This document shows, piece by piece, positions 1-10,601 of a stretch of 64,000 nucleotides of DNA; within the stretch, counting starts at the first letter, position 1, and each line of letters starts with the position of its first letter. The notes beneath the pieces were generated by a model, which worked only from the letters and a program-made list of their open reading frames with translations, had not been told where the DNA came from and did no database searches. The stretch covers positions 51,147,816 through 51,211,815 of the forward strand of contig NC_079208.1 in the NCBI RefSeq assembly GCF_026745355.1, given 5' to 3'. A program made the translations under genes and the position numbers. The DNA is from Beta vulgaris subsp. vulgaris (taxonomy: Eukaryota; Streptophyta; Magnoliopsida; Caryophyllales; Amaranthaceae).

Positions 1-469
1 ATCCAACCATATTTCATCTGCAATTTTCGCCCGAGTTATCTTTTTTTCTCTTTCTTTTTGTTTTCTTTTTATCTTCTAGTACATTCACATAAATGAAAGG
101 AGAAGAAAGGAGAAGAAATGAAGGAAGGAGTTAATACTATCTACTTACCTTCACATTAATGAAAGTGAGTGAGAATTTTTTATATGTGCCAATTTTAATT
201 TGTTAGCAATAAATGTTAATTAATTTTTGATTTTCTACTAGTGTTTTATAAAATCAAAACAAGACTATTAGATATATTAGTGGTGAAAGTTATGTATAGG
301 CAAATATATAAATAGTAAATTTTTTTGTTAAATTAATTATCATAAAAGATAATTAATAATCATTATTTTTTAAAGGACGAATTATAATAATTATTACTCC
401 ATAAAATTTTTTTGAGGGGTAGTATTTACGTTAGTGGTAATATTTATGTTATTTATGGTCAATGTTTTT
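1..469. other. AT-rich intergenic sequence
   Basis: No convincing ORF, RNA gene or element ends are visible. The stretch is AT-rich with purine-rich patches such as the repeated gaaggagaagaa words near 100-125. Confidence 0.6.
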
Positions 470-755
470 GTCTAATAAGGTCAAATAAGTTCAATCAGGT
501 CCAATAAGGTCTAATAAGTTTCAATCAGATTCAATAAGGTCTAATAAGTTTCAATCAGGGCCAATAAGGTCTAATAAGTTTCAATAAGGTCAATAAGTTC
601 CAATAAGGTCCAATAAGTTTCAATCAGGTCCAATCAGGTCCAATAAGTTGAATCAGGTCCAATAAGGTTTAATAAGTTCCAATAAGTTCAGTTCAGGTTC
701 AATAAGTTCAGTTCAGATAAGGTCCAATAAGTTCAGGGCCAATAAGTTGAATAGA
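470..755. repeat. Minisatellite of about 10-bp units
   Basis: About 25-28 head-to-tail copies of short related words (CCAATAAGGT, CAATAAGTTT, CAATCAGGTC) run through this stretch. Units vary between 'aataag' and 'aatcag' forms, so the array is degenerate. No coding frame follows it. Confidence 0.85.
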
Positions 756-1374
756 ACGCACCCTAAGTTGATTTATGGCAAACTTGTAAATATAGGCTAA
801 CGGAGCACTAACTTCCGTTAATAGTAAGGGTATCTGGTGAATTTTTTTAAAAGTTAGGGGTATCTGGTGGTAAGTCTTGAAAAAAGCTAGGGTATTTGGT
901 GAATAAATTTTTTTGTGTGAAATAACATATTAAGACGAATCTAACAAGATCTCACCTGACTAATATTTTTATTCACGTATAAATCACAAGTGGTGGTCAA
1001 AGTGAAATTTGTGAATAGTGTACAATATCAAAGTGTAACAATTAAAATGAAACGAAAGTAGTATTGATGAAAGGAAATTTGAAGCTATAACACTTTAGAC
1101 GAGTCAAAATAAACCAATGTCGGGCCATAGAACATAGGTTTGATTTCTTTCAACTCCTCACTAATTCCATTGCTATTATACAACTCATTCAGTTCAGAGG
1201 TTTAACTAACATTTCTCTTCATTGAACGGTTCATCATATTCTACGCCTAGCCTGTTCAGTTTCTACTTATGCTCTTCATAAGGTTTCTCGTCAACAAGTG
1301 AGAATATTTATATACACTGTACACCTGGGTGTACTATGTTCATGGGAAATCCAAGACTATTTTCTCCAAATGAG
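756..1374. other. Intergenic, with a small hairpin and degenerate repeats
   Basis: At 798-820 there is a hairpin with 7-bp arms (TAACGGA / TCCGTTA). It is followed by repeated 'gggtatctggtga' words near 828 and 858, as in decayed plant MITE-type repeats. No gene is seen. Confidence 0.4.
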
Positions 1375-1515
1375 TAATATGAGTAAAATGAGCGAATGAG
1401 CAAATGAACAAAATGAGCAAATGAGCAAACATTTTTACTCATTTAAGAAAATGAGCAAACACTTTTATTACAAAATGAACAAAATGAGCAAATAAATAAA
1501 TGAGCAAAATGTCCA
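1375..1515. repeat. Minisatellite of ATGAGCAAA words
   Basis: Repeats of 'aaaatgagcaaatgagc' with small variations. It is low complexity and non-coding. Confidence 0.7.
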
Positions 1516-1661
1516 TATGATCAAATTTGGTGTCAAATGAACACCTGAAGTTCTAATTTATTACAAAAATACCGATCCGGGTGTATCATGAGTGAACTCT
1601 CAACAAGTCCATTAGTTTAGTTGTAATTCTTGTAAAAAAAAAAAAAGAATAGACCAATAAT

Positions 1662-1701
1662 AACAATTGAAAGTATTCCTATAAAAAAAACAATTGAAAG
1701 T
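1662..1701 (+). mobile_element. Micro-insertion: A-rich tail between 13-bp direct repeats
   Basis: The word AACAATTGAAAGT occurs at 1662-1674 and again at 1689-1701. Only 14 bases lie between (attcctat then A's). This is the footprint expected of an extremely 5'-truncated retroposition: target duplication plus poly-A. A chance direct repeat in AT-rich DNA is possible; compare the similar cases at 18505 and 33737. Confidence 0.4.
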
Positions 1702-2293
1702 GCAAAATATCACCTTTCAAAGTCTACAAAAAAGACCAAGTAACAAAGGATTCTTTGCCCACCCTTTAGTTTTTCAAAAGATAATAATTTCTAGGTCTAT
1801 TGTTGAAATTTCATGAACAAACCCATTTATGAGTGTAAATATTGTTCCATATTGAACATGAGAAGAGACATAAAAGCAACTTTATAAGCTTCAGGGCTGA
1901 ACTGAAATGAATTGACTTAACAGAGTTGAACTGACAATAATCATAACAAAAATAATAAACTAATAATGAACTAATTATAACTGAACTAAACTAAACTGAA
2001 TTAAAATTGTACTCAGAACAACATGCCCCTACTCCTACTGTCAATTACTTTTAGAATGGAACATCATTTGGGCTTGTAAGTTGTTCAAACTATTCTCCAT
2101 TAGCAGGTGCGGCCCAGGTCCGTTTAACATTCACATTTACCTCTTTATGTGCTAGGAGACATAAAGGGAAAATATAAATGTTGAAAGTAATAGAGAACTT
2201 CCCAAAATGAGAAACATTGCGAGTATTAAAAACAGATAAAATATTATTTTTCAGAAAGAAAACAAAAAATATACAATTATGGATTAGCATCAC
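1702..2293. other. Intergenic sequence
   Basis: AT-rich, with runs of 'aactgaact' words around 1910-2000. No supported gene. Confidence 0.5.
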
Positions 2294-2301
2294 ATTTATA
2301 T

Positions 2302-2537
2302 TAGAGGTGATCAACTTGAGCCCGGCCAACCTGAAAATAATTGGGTTTTGGTTAACATTTTTGACTCGGTCGGATAATTAGGCAAAAATGTCGGACCATG
2401 GGCAACCTAAATCTGAAAATTTAGCCTAAATATTGATGAGCGAACCTTGGCGCAAAAAATCAGCCCAATGCAAGGCTTTGGCCCGGAATAGACCATTGTT
2501 TTTGGCGAAAGTTTGATATGGCCTATGGCCACCTTTA
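2302..2537. mobile_element. hAT-type MITE, 236 bp
   Basis: The 8-bp direct repeat ATTTATAT flanks the element (2294-2301 and 2538-2545), as expected for hAT transposition. The ends are short imperfect inverted repeats (TAGAGGTG left, TAAAGGTGG from the right on the other strand). The interior has the GCCCGGCC-type words common in plant hAT MITEs. There is no coding capacity. Confidence 0.7.
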
Positions 2538-2545
2538 ATTTATAT

Positions 2546-2839
2546 GAAATATATTCATGCTGTTACATTTACCCCCTCTCCGAACCAAATGACACACTTT
2601 AAATCTAATTAAAAAATTGACACACATCAGACTATTGAAATGTGTGTGTTAAGACTCAAACCTACAACCTCTAATTTAAGATTCAAATGCATTAACCAAC
2701 ATTGTACAATCTCTATAGTCTTTGTGGGAAAGTTTTTATTTGAAGAGAAGATAATAATTCTTTTTTAACAAAATTTAACAGTATATGATTTAGAGTACGT
2801 ATAAAATGTCTCTCTCTTTATCTATATATATATATATAT
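2546..2839. other. Intergenic, with a (TA)n microsatellite
   Basis: Non-coding. A TA dinucleotide run occupies about 2822-2843 and abuts the next element. At 2640-2710 the minus strand has a weak tRNA-like B-box word, too little to call a SINE. Confidence 0.5.
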
Positions 2840-2848
2840 ATATGAATG

Positions 2849-4183
2849 AGATCTCGTGTGAAAACCATCTTTATGATGAAAACTGAAAACTATGAATCTC
2901 AGCCGTCGATCTTTCATCGTACGGACATAAATCAATTAATTTAAACTGACCATCATGCGGTTCATTTGAAACCCATTTTTTTCTACCAAAAACTTTCTCT
3001 CTCCTCTCTCCTTCCTTTCTCTTCTGGAACGTCATTTGAAACCCATTTTTTTCTACCAAAAACTTTCTCTCTCCTTCCTTTCTCTTCTGGAACTTTACTT
3101 TTTCTCCCCTCTAAGTTGAATCTTCTTCTTGTTTGCAGCATTTTTCATCCTCAATTTATAATTCCAGTAAGCTTTTAATTGTTTTTTGGTTTTACGTTTA
3201 GTTTATTTTTGCTTACAATATTTTTTCTTTGAGTTTTAATTCTTATAATCTATAGATTTGGTGGTTCGAAATTTTTTTGTGAACTTTTTGTTAGATCTAG
3301 AAAATAATTTCGTATATTCATATGAATTTTTGCAAGATTTACTAAATTTTCGTTATATATTGTTTGAAAAAGCAATTTTTCAGTTTTTTTTGGAAGTTAA
3401 TTTTCGTATATCTTGTTTGGAAGTTAATGTTCTTGAAGAATTTGTTGAAATTCTTTTTCTACTTCATCTGGAAGTTCATTTTCTTGAAGAATTTGCTGAA
3501 ATTCTTGTTCTAGTTCTTCTGGAAGTAAAATCAATTGAGATTTTATTCTGAAATTGATCGAGTTTTCTTGAGGTTTAATTTCATCTGAAATCTATTATTG
3601 ATTGAATATGTATTTCTTGAGTCTAAATTTCAAAATGACTACATCTACTACAACTCTTGCGGTTGATCCTGCTGCTGTTCTTGGTAGTGTAAAATCGAGG
3701 TTTTCGAGTTAACCGCGCCAATCACGAGGTTTTTTAAGGGGCGACGTGATTTACTGGCGAGGACGCGCGTTATCCTCCTCTGGGCTTTGTTTGTTCGTTC
3801 ATGGTCGGATCTGGAGAACTTCACGACGGTGTTGTTTGTTTTGGACGGTGGTGCTCATGTGTTTTGGGTCAATTAACCAAAAGTTATCCCAAAAATGGTA
3901 AAAGTTATCCTAAAAATGGTAGAAGTTATCCTAAAAGTGGTAATAGTTATTCTTATAATAAATAAAGTTACCCTAAAAATGGTAAAAGTTACCCTCAAAG
4001 TGGTAATAGTTACTCTTACAATAAATAAAGTTATTCTTGAAATATATAGAACTACCCTTAATATAATAAAGTTACCCCAAAATTGGCAAAAGTTACCCTA
4101 AAAGTGTTAAAAGTTATCCTAAAAGGGTTAAAAGTTACTCTTGTTTTCAGTTTTCAGATTAAGAGTTGTTTTCAGCGGATCCC
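2849..4183. mobile_element. Mutator-like non-autonomous element, 1.3 kb
   Basis: The left end AGATCTCGTGTGAAAAC and the reverse complement of the right end GGGATCCGCTGAAAAC match imperfectly, and the match resumes at a shared GAAAACTGAAAAC, giving roughly 40-bp terminal inverted repeats. Flanks carry a 9-bp near-repeat (ATATGAATG at 2840-2848, ATATTAATG at 4184-4192), the length used by Mutator-type elements. Inside are two copies of a TTTTTTTCTACCAAAAAC block (near 2980 and 3045), two 66-bp-spaced GGAAGTTNATNTTCTTGAAG units (3418-3530) and an array at 3890-4140. No transposase is seen. The one mismatch in the duplication lowers certainty. Confidence 0.55.
3890..4140. repeat. Minisatellite of AAAGTTA(C/T)CCTAAAA units
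   Basis: Roughly 20-bp units reading 'aaaagttaccctaaaaatggt' with variants are repeated in tandem. It lies just inside the right end of the Mutator-like element, so it is probably part of the element. Confidence 0.7.
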
Positions 4184-4192
4184 ATATTAATG

Positions 4193-4566
4193 AATAACTC
4201 ATATTATAATTTACTATAGAAAATTTAAAAGGAACTGAAAGATTATTTACTGAGCACAATACAATGTCTATAACTCTTTTTTTCATTCCTCTCAAGTGTT
4301 TTATTTAAGACTTCAAATTCACATTGGTAAATAATCTGGAGTATCACCCTAGCCAACAACTAGTTAATACCTTAAATTTCAAATATACAGGTGCATTCAA
4401 CCTCTAAATGAGCAAATTCGTTGTTCCTTTATCAAACAAAACACATAAGTTTCCATCTATATTTCTATGAGGATTGAGGAGAGTATATTATTAAGACATG
4501 TGTGGAAATATTAAAGGTCGTCACATGTCATCTGAATGTACACATTGATATATTTCAGTTCACATT
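4193..4566. other. Intergenic sequence
   Basis: AT-rich; nothing supported. Confidence 0.5.
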
Positions 4567-4648
4567 GGTAAGAAAAAATTTTATTTATTAATATAATATT
4601 TTATGATAATAACACTAAATACAACTTAGTCTAGTGGTTAAGACTTTA

Positions 4649-5604
4649 GGGGGCGTTTGGTTCATGAAGGGGAAAGGGAAAGGGTTTAAGAAAGAGAAAC
4701 AAGGAGAAAGGAAAAGAAAACCCTTTGATTAAGAATGTTGTTTGGTTGAGAACTCAACTTCCTCCTCTTATTATTTTTCCCTCTCTCTCAAGTCTTAGTA
4801 CCACCATTCCCACCACCCTCTCACTGCCACCCAGCAAAACCGGCCTTCACAGCGCCCTTCACCGGCGCCCCGGCCTCACTGCCGCACCTCACCGACGCCA
4901 CGTCACCGGCGTCCCTCACTGCCGCATCTCTCCGACGCCTCCTCTCTCCTCTCTTTTTCTTCTCTACCACCACAGAAGCTCATATTTGAGGTTTTAAATG
5001 TCAAATTCGACCATAAAAACTTCAGATCTGAAGTTTTCATGGCCGAATTTGACTATTTAAAGCCATAATCAAGGATAAGTAAAGGTAATTCCGTTGTTGT
5101 TATTGCTTTTCTTTCATTTTTGAGGTGGGGTTTTCCGGTAGGGTGGTGTTTCGGTGGCTAAGATGGGATTTTGGTTGTTCATGTGGTTGTTTTGTCGTGG
5201 TGGTACCCAAGCCGTGGGGTTTTGTGGACTGACCGGGGTGGTTTCGTCGTGGTGGGGTGGCAGTGGGGGGATGGGGAAGCGCCGGCCGGTGGTGGTGGAT
5301 GAATTTTGGTGATTTTCGGTGGTGGTGTGGTGGTCCTCAGGTGGTGCTGGTAAGGTGGTCGTTGATGGTTGAGTGGTGGTGCTAGTAATTGGGTAGTTTG
5401 GTTAATTGGTGGTTGGGTGGTCAATGATGAGTCAAAGAAAGGGAATGTGAAACCTTGGGGGGTAGTGGGGAATCAAAATAGAGGGATTTGAGGTAATGGA
5501 GGGGAAAAGAGGAGAAACAAAACCCCCAATCCAAACAAGATATAAGGGAATGGAATCAACTAATTCCCTTTCCCTTTCTTGTAACCCCCTAACCAAACGC
5601 CCCC
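4649..5604. mobile_element. Tourist-like (PIF/Harbinger) MITE, 956 bp
   Basis: Perfect 14-bp terminal inverted repeats GGGGGCGTTTGGTT / AACCAAACGCCCCC are flanked by the trinucleotide TTA on both sides (4646-4648, 5605-5607), the PIF/Harbinger target duplication. The second copy of the host repeat near 35400 has a single TTA at this site and no insert, which confirms both ends. The interior is GT- and CT-rich and has no transposase. Confidence 0.9.
5000..5053. repeat. Near-perfect palindrome inside the Tourist element
   Basis: Arms of about 26 bases (GTCAAATTCG..CCAT..AAAACTTC and its complement) meet at AGATCT. It would form a strong hairpin in RNA or single-stranded DNA. Purpose unknown. 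Confidence 0.8.
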
Positions 5605-5696
5605 TTAGTATATGTATTTGAGGTCTCGGGATCAAACTCTATACTACACAATTACTAAAAAAAAATTATTGTACATGGATTACATGAACTAAAACT

Positions 5697-6155
5697 CCCT
5701 ATGGAGAGCGTCATGTGACACCGTTTCTTATTTATACACGCTTTTTAATATATTTTTATAGATACTCCAGTTTTTATATGTCGGTTGAAGACTGCCATCA
5801 TCTATGTTGGGGGTAATGCAAGTCAAATTTCTCTTAGTTTTTTTTTATATATATAAAGAGTTTTCCTACCTATGCAATGAATTTAATCTTCACCTAAACT
5901 TGAAACAAGCACTTAGATGAAAGAATAAAATAATAAAGATAAACATTAACCATGATGAAACTCTCCTCATAATGAAGCAACTTTATTTATAAGTATCTAC
6001 AGATTGCATTTCCTAATCATATTTTTGTTTGAAAATAATTTGTCATCATTGTTAGGTAGGAAAAAGGCACTAGCACTATGTGATCACTACTATTTACTAT
6101 TCACTATTCCTTCCACCGGCATATGACCGTTGGAAAAAAGTATGGGCATATCTTA
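5697..6155. other. Intergenic sequence
   Basis: AT-rich; no supported feature. Confidence 0.5.
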
Positions 6156-6420
6156 GACCCTTAAAAAGTTAGAAGTTGAGCACTATTCCTTTGAATAGTG
6201 TTATGAGTCACAAAAGCATGAAATTCACTATTCATAAGCAACTTAACATCTTAGCCTTCCAATCTTCCTCCAATCTCAGCCACTCGATTATTCTTCTCCT
6301 TACTTCAGCCATCTCCTTTCTCTCTGACTGTGTTTCTATTCCAACCGATTCTCTCTCCTCTTTCTCTTTGTTTCTCTCACTCTTTAGTCAACTTTTTAGG
6401 GTTTGATATTGTGGGAATTT
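6156..6420 (+). repeat. Degenerate repeat, copy 1
   Basis: This resembles 9250-9510: both start with CACTATTC/CACTGTTC words in inverted pairs, share GAGTCACAAA, TTCATAAG and CGATTATTCT(T/C)CTCCT, and end in a CT-rich tract with 'agggttt'. The similarity is patchy over about 250 bp. It may be an old MITE or a duplicated 5' region. Confidence 0.5.
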
Positions 6421-6434
6421 TTAGACATTCATCA

Positions 6435-6618
6435 ATGGCAAAAATTATGGATATGGATGAGGATTTCAAGGATGTTTTCTGTGAGTATAATTAGGTATTA
6501 TTCTTATCTCTTCTCTTTTTTTTTTGGATTTGTCACTCACAATCAATGGCAAAACTCTATTTTTTCAGCTGAAGCTGAATCATTCGGCGCCGAAAGCCTG
6601 CCCGCCGGTGGTGGTTAA
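6435..6618 (+). pseudogene. Possible short spliced ORF or gene relic
   Basis: An ATG at 6435 opens a 46-base exon ending at a consensus donor (6480|GTGAGT). An acceptor (TTTTTTCAG) precedes 6569. Joined, they give about 31 residues, acidic at the start and ending ..LPAGGG at 6616-6618. The second part is locally GC-rich (GGCGCCGAAAGCC), unlike its surroundings, which hints at a captured or decayed coding exon. I do not recognise the family. It may not be expressed. Confidence 0.2.
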
Positions 6619-9095
6619 GAAGGAGAAGCTTCAACGGTGTTGTTTCCCTGTTCACAGGTAACTCCTTTCCCCTCTTTTTTTCCTCCTTTTACATTCTCTT
6701 TCTCTCTCTCATTCTTCTTCTATTTTTTCATTTTCTTACCCATTTTTTCTCTCTCCAAAAACCAGATCTACTTGCTTTAGGTTATGTTTTTCCTCATTTC
6801 ATCATTCATTATTTCGTTATTCTTTCCACTTTTTCTCCCCCTAAATTACAGCTCCATTTCTAGGGTTCTATTCAATTTTCGCCGTGTTTTCTCATACAAT
6901 CAGGTTTCAATTTCTTCTTTTACAGGTTCGTTTATGTATAGTTCTAATTGAGGACCAATTTTGATTTTTTTTTGCATTGAATTGGAGAGTTTTTGGGGTG
7001 ATTGATTGATCAAGAGGAGAAGAGAGAGAGAGAGAGGGTATTTTGAATAGATGGTCGTTGGAGTTTTTTTCCTAGGAAAATGAGTGTTTCGACATTAGAG
7101 TTACAGTTGAAGCAATGACTAGGAAAAATAAGGCGTGACAATGAGCGTGAATCATAGAAGAAGAGAATAAATGTCCTACTTCTACAATTTATTTCGTAGA
7201 AGGCTTTGTTAATTGGCAACAACCAGGGGAAATGGAACTCAAAAATCCTATCTCTTTCACTGTTGTCAGCAAACAATTGGGTGGAATTAAGGGACTTTCT
7301 TTCTGTTTCATTTTTTTTAATTCTCCAATCTGCCCCCCCCCCCCCCCCCCCCAAAAGGCCTGAATCAAACTGCCCCTAATTGGTTTCTGGTAATTTTCCC
7401 TTGTTTGACATTTATAGGTTAGCAAAGTCTTTGATCGTCTCTAATTTATTTGTGGAATAAAAATTTAGCCTTGATGTTGCTTTGATGTTGTCAATTTCGT
7501 TGTTTCAAGGCTTCTTGTCTGTGCTCTAACTGATTACTTAAGACTCCTAAGAATTTAAAACAAACAGACCTAAGTTTGTGTCTTGTCATATTCTCCATTG
7601 TTATAGTTGCTACTAATGGTTTGAAGCGAGTTCTTATTGCCACTGTCACTACCATCACCATCTAAAATGAAGAAGATATGGTATTGAAGAACCCAAATCC
7701 AATTAAAGAAGGAACATTAGAAAGGCAGGAATAATGAATTAAAGAAGGAATTGAATTGATAGCTCCTCTAGGAGAGAGTGATGATGAAGAGATAGGCTGG
7801 TGGGCACGTGTTTTTGCAGCCTTCTTTGTTTGCAATTAGATGAATCTATGAGAGGGAAGAAAGTGCTTTTGCAGCCATTTTTCAAGAATTAGGTTAGTTC
7901 ATCTCCTTTGAATCACCCTTATATTTTTGCTTTGAATTTAAAATAGGATCTTTTCTAATTTCTAAATTTTCAGTAATTCTTGAAGAAGTTGGAAAAAGGT
8001 TATGAAGAACAAATATCATAATTTCATCATTAATGAGGTAATGTGCTCTTCATTTTTGCACACTTGAAATGTTGGTTTGTTTGTTTAAAAGTCATGTTTT
8101 TTCTCAATCAAAGTTTAAATTTACATGCTTGATAATGAGGCTAAATTTCTTGCTTTGATAGCGGTCTTGACTTATCAGCATTATTTTACATTTTTACTTA
8201 TTGAGAACCAGTTGTGCTAAGGCTGTAGCTTCAATTCTTGAATTTCACAAAAAGATCCTAATCTAGGTTGTTTTATATTCTTTTTATTTGAGACTTTAGG
8301 TTTATCAATTTGTCAAATTATTAACCGCAATTCTTTGTAATTTGAATTTGTATAGTGGTAGGTTTATGACCATAATGGATCGAGGTCTATCATCAGTTCT
8401 GGCATTGCTGGGGTTTTCTTGTGTGCCAAAGTCCTTTTTTCTATCATTTCAAGCTTCATGAAATGGCCAAAGTCTAGCTATGGAAGAACAAGTTCTTCTT
8501 TCTCTCTCCTTTCTTTGTGTCTCTGAAAAATGTTGTCAATGATTAGTGCTTTTCTTATTTATTAATTATCTATGAATATCTTCTGGTTTTACATTTATTT
8601 ATATAGTTTGGCGCTCATTATTATGGGATTATGCGCGAGAGAGTTTCAGGAGGCTTGACATAGGGAAGGGATCATTCAGAGTATTGGAATTTGGTAGGTA
8701 GTTTTTCCTGTATCCTTCTTAATAAGTATTGTGCTTGCTCTTGAGTGATAATTTGTTCTTCCAGTGATAAGTAGTAGTATTAGAAGTAGATTCATGTTCA
8801 CGTGAGAGAATAATACCACCATTTAGTTATTGTTTTTGTTCATTTGTCGTTATTGTTGTTGTTGTATGGTTTGTCCCTGCTAAAATGGGTTGTGAGGTTC
8901 CTTTTCATGAGAGATTAGCTATTTAGTTCGTTAGAATGCATAGTTAATTGATAGTATATTTTTCTTTTCCATTTTTGGTTTAATGGAGATAAAATTTTAG
9001 TATGGAGTAGTAAACATTCATCGATTTTAGTTTAACTTTTTTTATTGTATTTCTTTTTCTATAATACCTAATTTTTTAAAATGAATGCGTTTCAA
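6619..9095. other. Long intergenic stretch
   Basis: T-rich, intron-like sequence with no ORF I can support. Short open segments near 7675-7860 and 8340-8700 have no recognisable product. A poly-C run sits at 7333-7352. Confidence 0.5.
7333..7352 (+). repeat. Poly-C run of 20 bases
   Basis: Twenty consecutive C's lie in AT-rich DNA. Such tracts are rare in plant nuclear DNA and prone to slippage and miscounting. Confidence 0.95.
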
Positions 9096-9166
9096 AGCTT
9101 ATTAGCTCAAATGGTAGAGCAATGTACCATTGTACATGGATGTAGGTTCAAGTCCTACATGGGCTA
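9096..9166 (+). pseudogene. tRNA-like sequence (probable tRNA relic or SINE head)
   Basis: The sequence has a D-arm (GCTC..GAGC around AAATGGTA), a perfect T-arm (GTAGG TTCAAGT CCTAC) and a partly paired acceptor (AGCTTAT with ATGGGCT, several G-T pairs). The A box TAGCTCAAATGG and B box GGTTCAAGTCC are good pol III promoter words. The anticodon arm pairs ATGTA with TACAT but leaves a six-base loop, so no anticodon can be assigned. I see no SINE tail or target duplication. Confidence 0.5.
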
Positions 9167-9249
9167 TAATAATTATAATGATAACCATAGATTAGAGTTA
9201 GAGAGTAACTCTAATTGTCATAAAAATTGTATCTATGCGAATAAAACAT

Positions 9250-9510
9250 CATGAATTCCTTGAGTACTGTTCATTTCTACAGTGTTTTGAGTCACAAACA
9301 TCCGCACTTCACTGTTCATAAGTACCAACCAATCTGAGCCATCTATTGTTCCTTCACTTTCAACCACCCGATTATTCTCCTCCTCTCTCGTGTCCTCTCC
9401 TAACCCTTCTTTCTCTGTCTTTGGTTTTTCCTCCACACAACTGCCAACATCAATCTCCTCTTTCTCTTCGTCTTTGAATTTCTTTATTCAATTTCTAGGG
9501 TTTCATCTGG
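9250..9510 (+). repeat. Degenerate repeat, copy 2
   Basis: Patchy similarity to 6156-6420 (CACTGTTCAT pairs, GAGTCACAAA, CCGATTATTCTCCTCCT, CT-rich tract, 'tctagggttt'). Confidence 0.5.
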
Positions 9511-9670
9511 TAGGAATTTTACCTTCTCTTTCAAGAAGACTTCAATTTCATCGACAATCGCAGATGCCTGGGGTTTTGTTTTGGCAGGCCATGAAGGAAG
9601 CAATTCTCTACTAGGATGTAATTGGGCTTTGAAGAAACCTCACATAATTCTCATGGATTTCATAAATCGA

Positions 9671-9727
9671 AACTCGAATTTCCGAAAAATCGAAGGTATG
9701 TTTACGAGTAATTCTTCATACAAGCTT
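9671..9727 (+). repeat. 57-bp direct repeat, copy 1
   Basis: It matches 10382-10438 with about two mismatches. The unit contains a donor-like junction (ATCGAAG|GTATG), so it may be a duplicated exon edge. Confidence 0.8.
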
Positions 9728-10381
9728 TAAGATTGAACACTTGTATTTTTCACACTAATTTGAGTGAGAAATCAGAATTTAGAAGTTTAGCTTGAAAGGT
9801 TATGAAGTCCAACGACATTTTCATCTAATCCACTTTTACCAACATGACTCAATAGTCTTCCAATTTTTGTTCTTTCAAAAATCAAAAACCAACCAAAAAC
9901 AGGGAAAAGTAAGTGTCCAGTAAGTGTCCAGAAAACCAGCCAATTTCTAGGGTTTTCCCTTCCAAATTTCAAGTTCATGGTGCACATTTTGGACTCCATT
10001 TGCAGTAATTTCGAGCCTTTAATATTAAGGATTCAGGAATTGAAATAGTAGACCACGATTTGGACGAATTCCAGTTTCTAATTCATTTTTTTTTTTGCAA
10101 TTTGTGAGTTAGGCTCCTTCTTCTACAACAAGATGCAACAAGATCGACGTACTAAGGTTTTTGTTTCTCTCCTTTCTTTCTGTCTTCATTTCTTTTTTTT
10201 ATTTTCTTTCTCTTCATTTTTGTGTGTCATATTTTCTGAAATTTGAGTGTTTATGGAAGCTGTTTTTTCTCTCACTATTCTTTTTAGATCAACGCGGTAG
10301 TTGGTCAAATTGCCTTCTCCCAGTTTCAGGAATATTTAGAGAAACGTTTTACGGGAGAATGAACTCTGTCGACGAGATTGG

Positions 10382-10438
10382 AACTCGAATTTCCCAAAAA
10401 TCGAAGGTATGTTTACGAGTAAGTCTTCATACAAGCTT
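10382..10438 (+). repeat. 57-bp direct repeat, copy 2
   Basis: Partner of 9671-9727, about 650 bp downstream. Confidence 0.8.
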
Positions 10439-10601
10439 CACTGCTTTCAGGAACACAAGAAATGAGATTACAGAAATAATGATATTTATGATGATACAGA
10501 GATAATTGTCTTTAATCAGAGTCAGCATCATATTGTGTGCTCTGGTATCTCAAATTTTCTGTCTTATCCCAATTTTACATTGTATTTACGAATATGTACA
10601 G

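Larger units (their letters stand above)
4567..5696 (+). repeat. tRNA-related SINE-like repeat, copy 1 (split by a Tourist MITE)
   Basis: This repeat matches the reverse complement of 33853-35467 once insertions are removed. It contains an A-box-like word (TAGTCTAGTGGTT) and, after the MITE, a B-box-like word (GGGATCAAACTC), so it is probably tRNA-derived. I see no clear 3' tail or target duplication, so the family assignment is inference. The MITE at 4649-5604 interrupts it. Confidence 0.5.

Noticed and set aside
470..1515. CRISPR-like regular repeats
   Set aside because: Units are contiguous, degenerate and have no unique spacers; eukaryotic minisatellites.
2090..2329. 79-codon minus-strand frame
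   Set aside because: It crosses the left end of the hAT MITE and has no coding signature.
4725..5424. Open frames inside the Tourist element (Pro/Ser/Thr-rich on both strands)
   Set aside because: They come from CT- and GT-rich simple sequence in a non-coding MITE; no domain, and bounded by the MITE ends.
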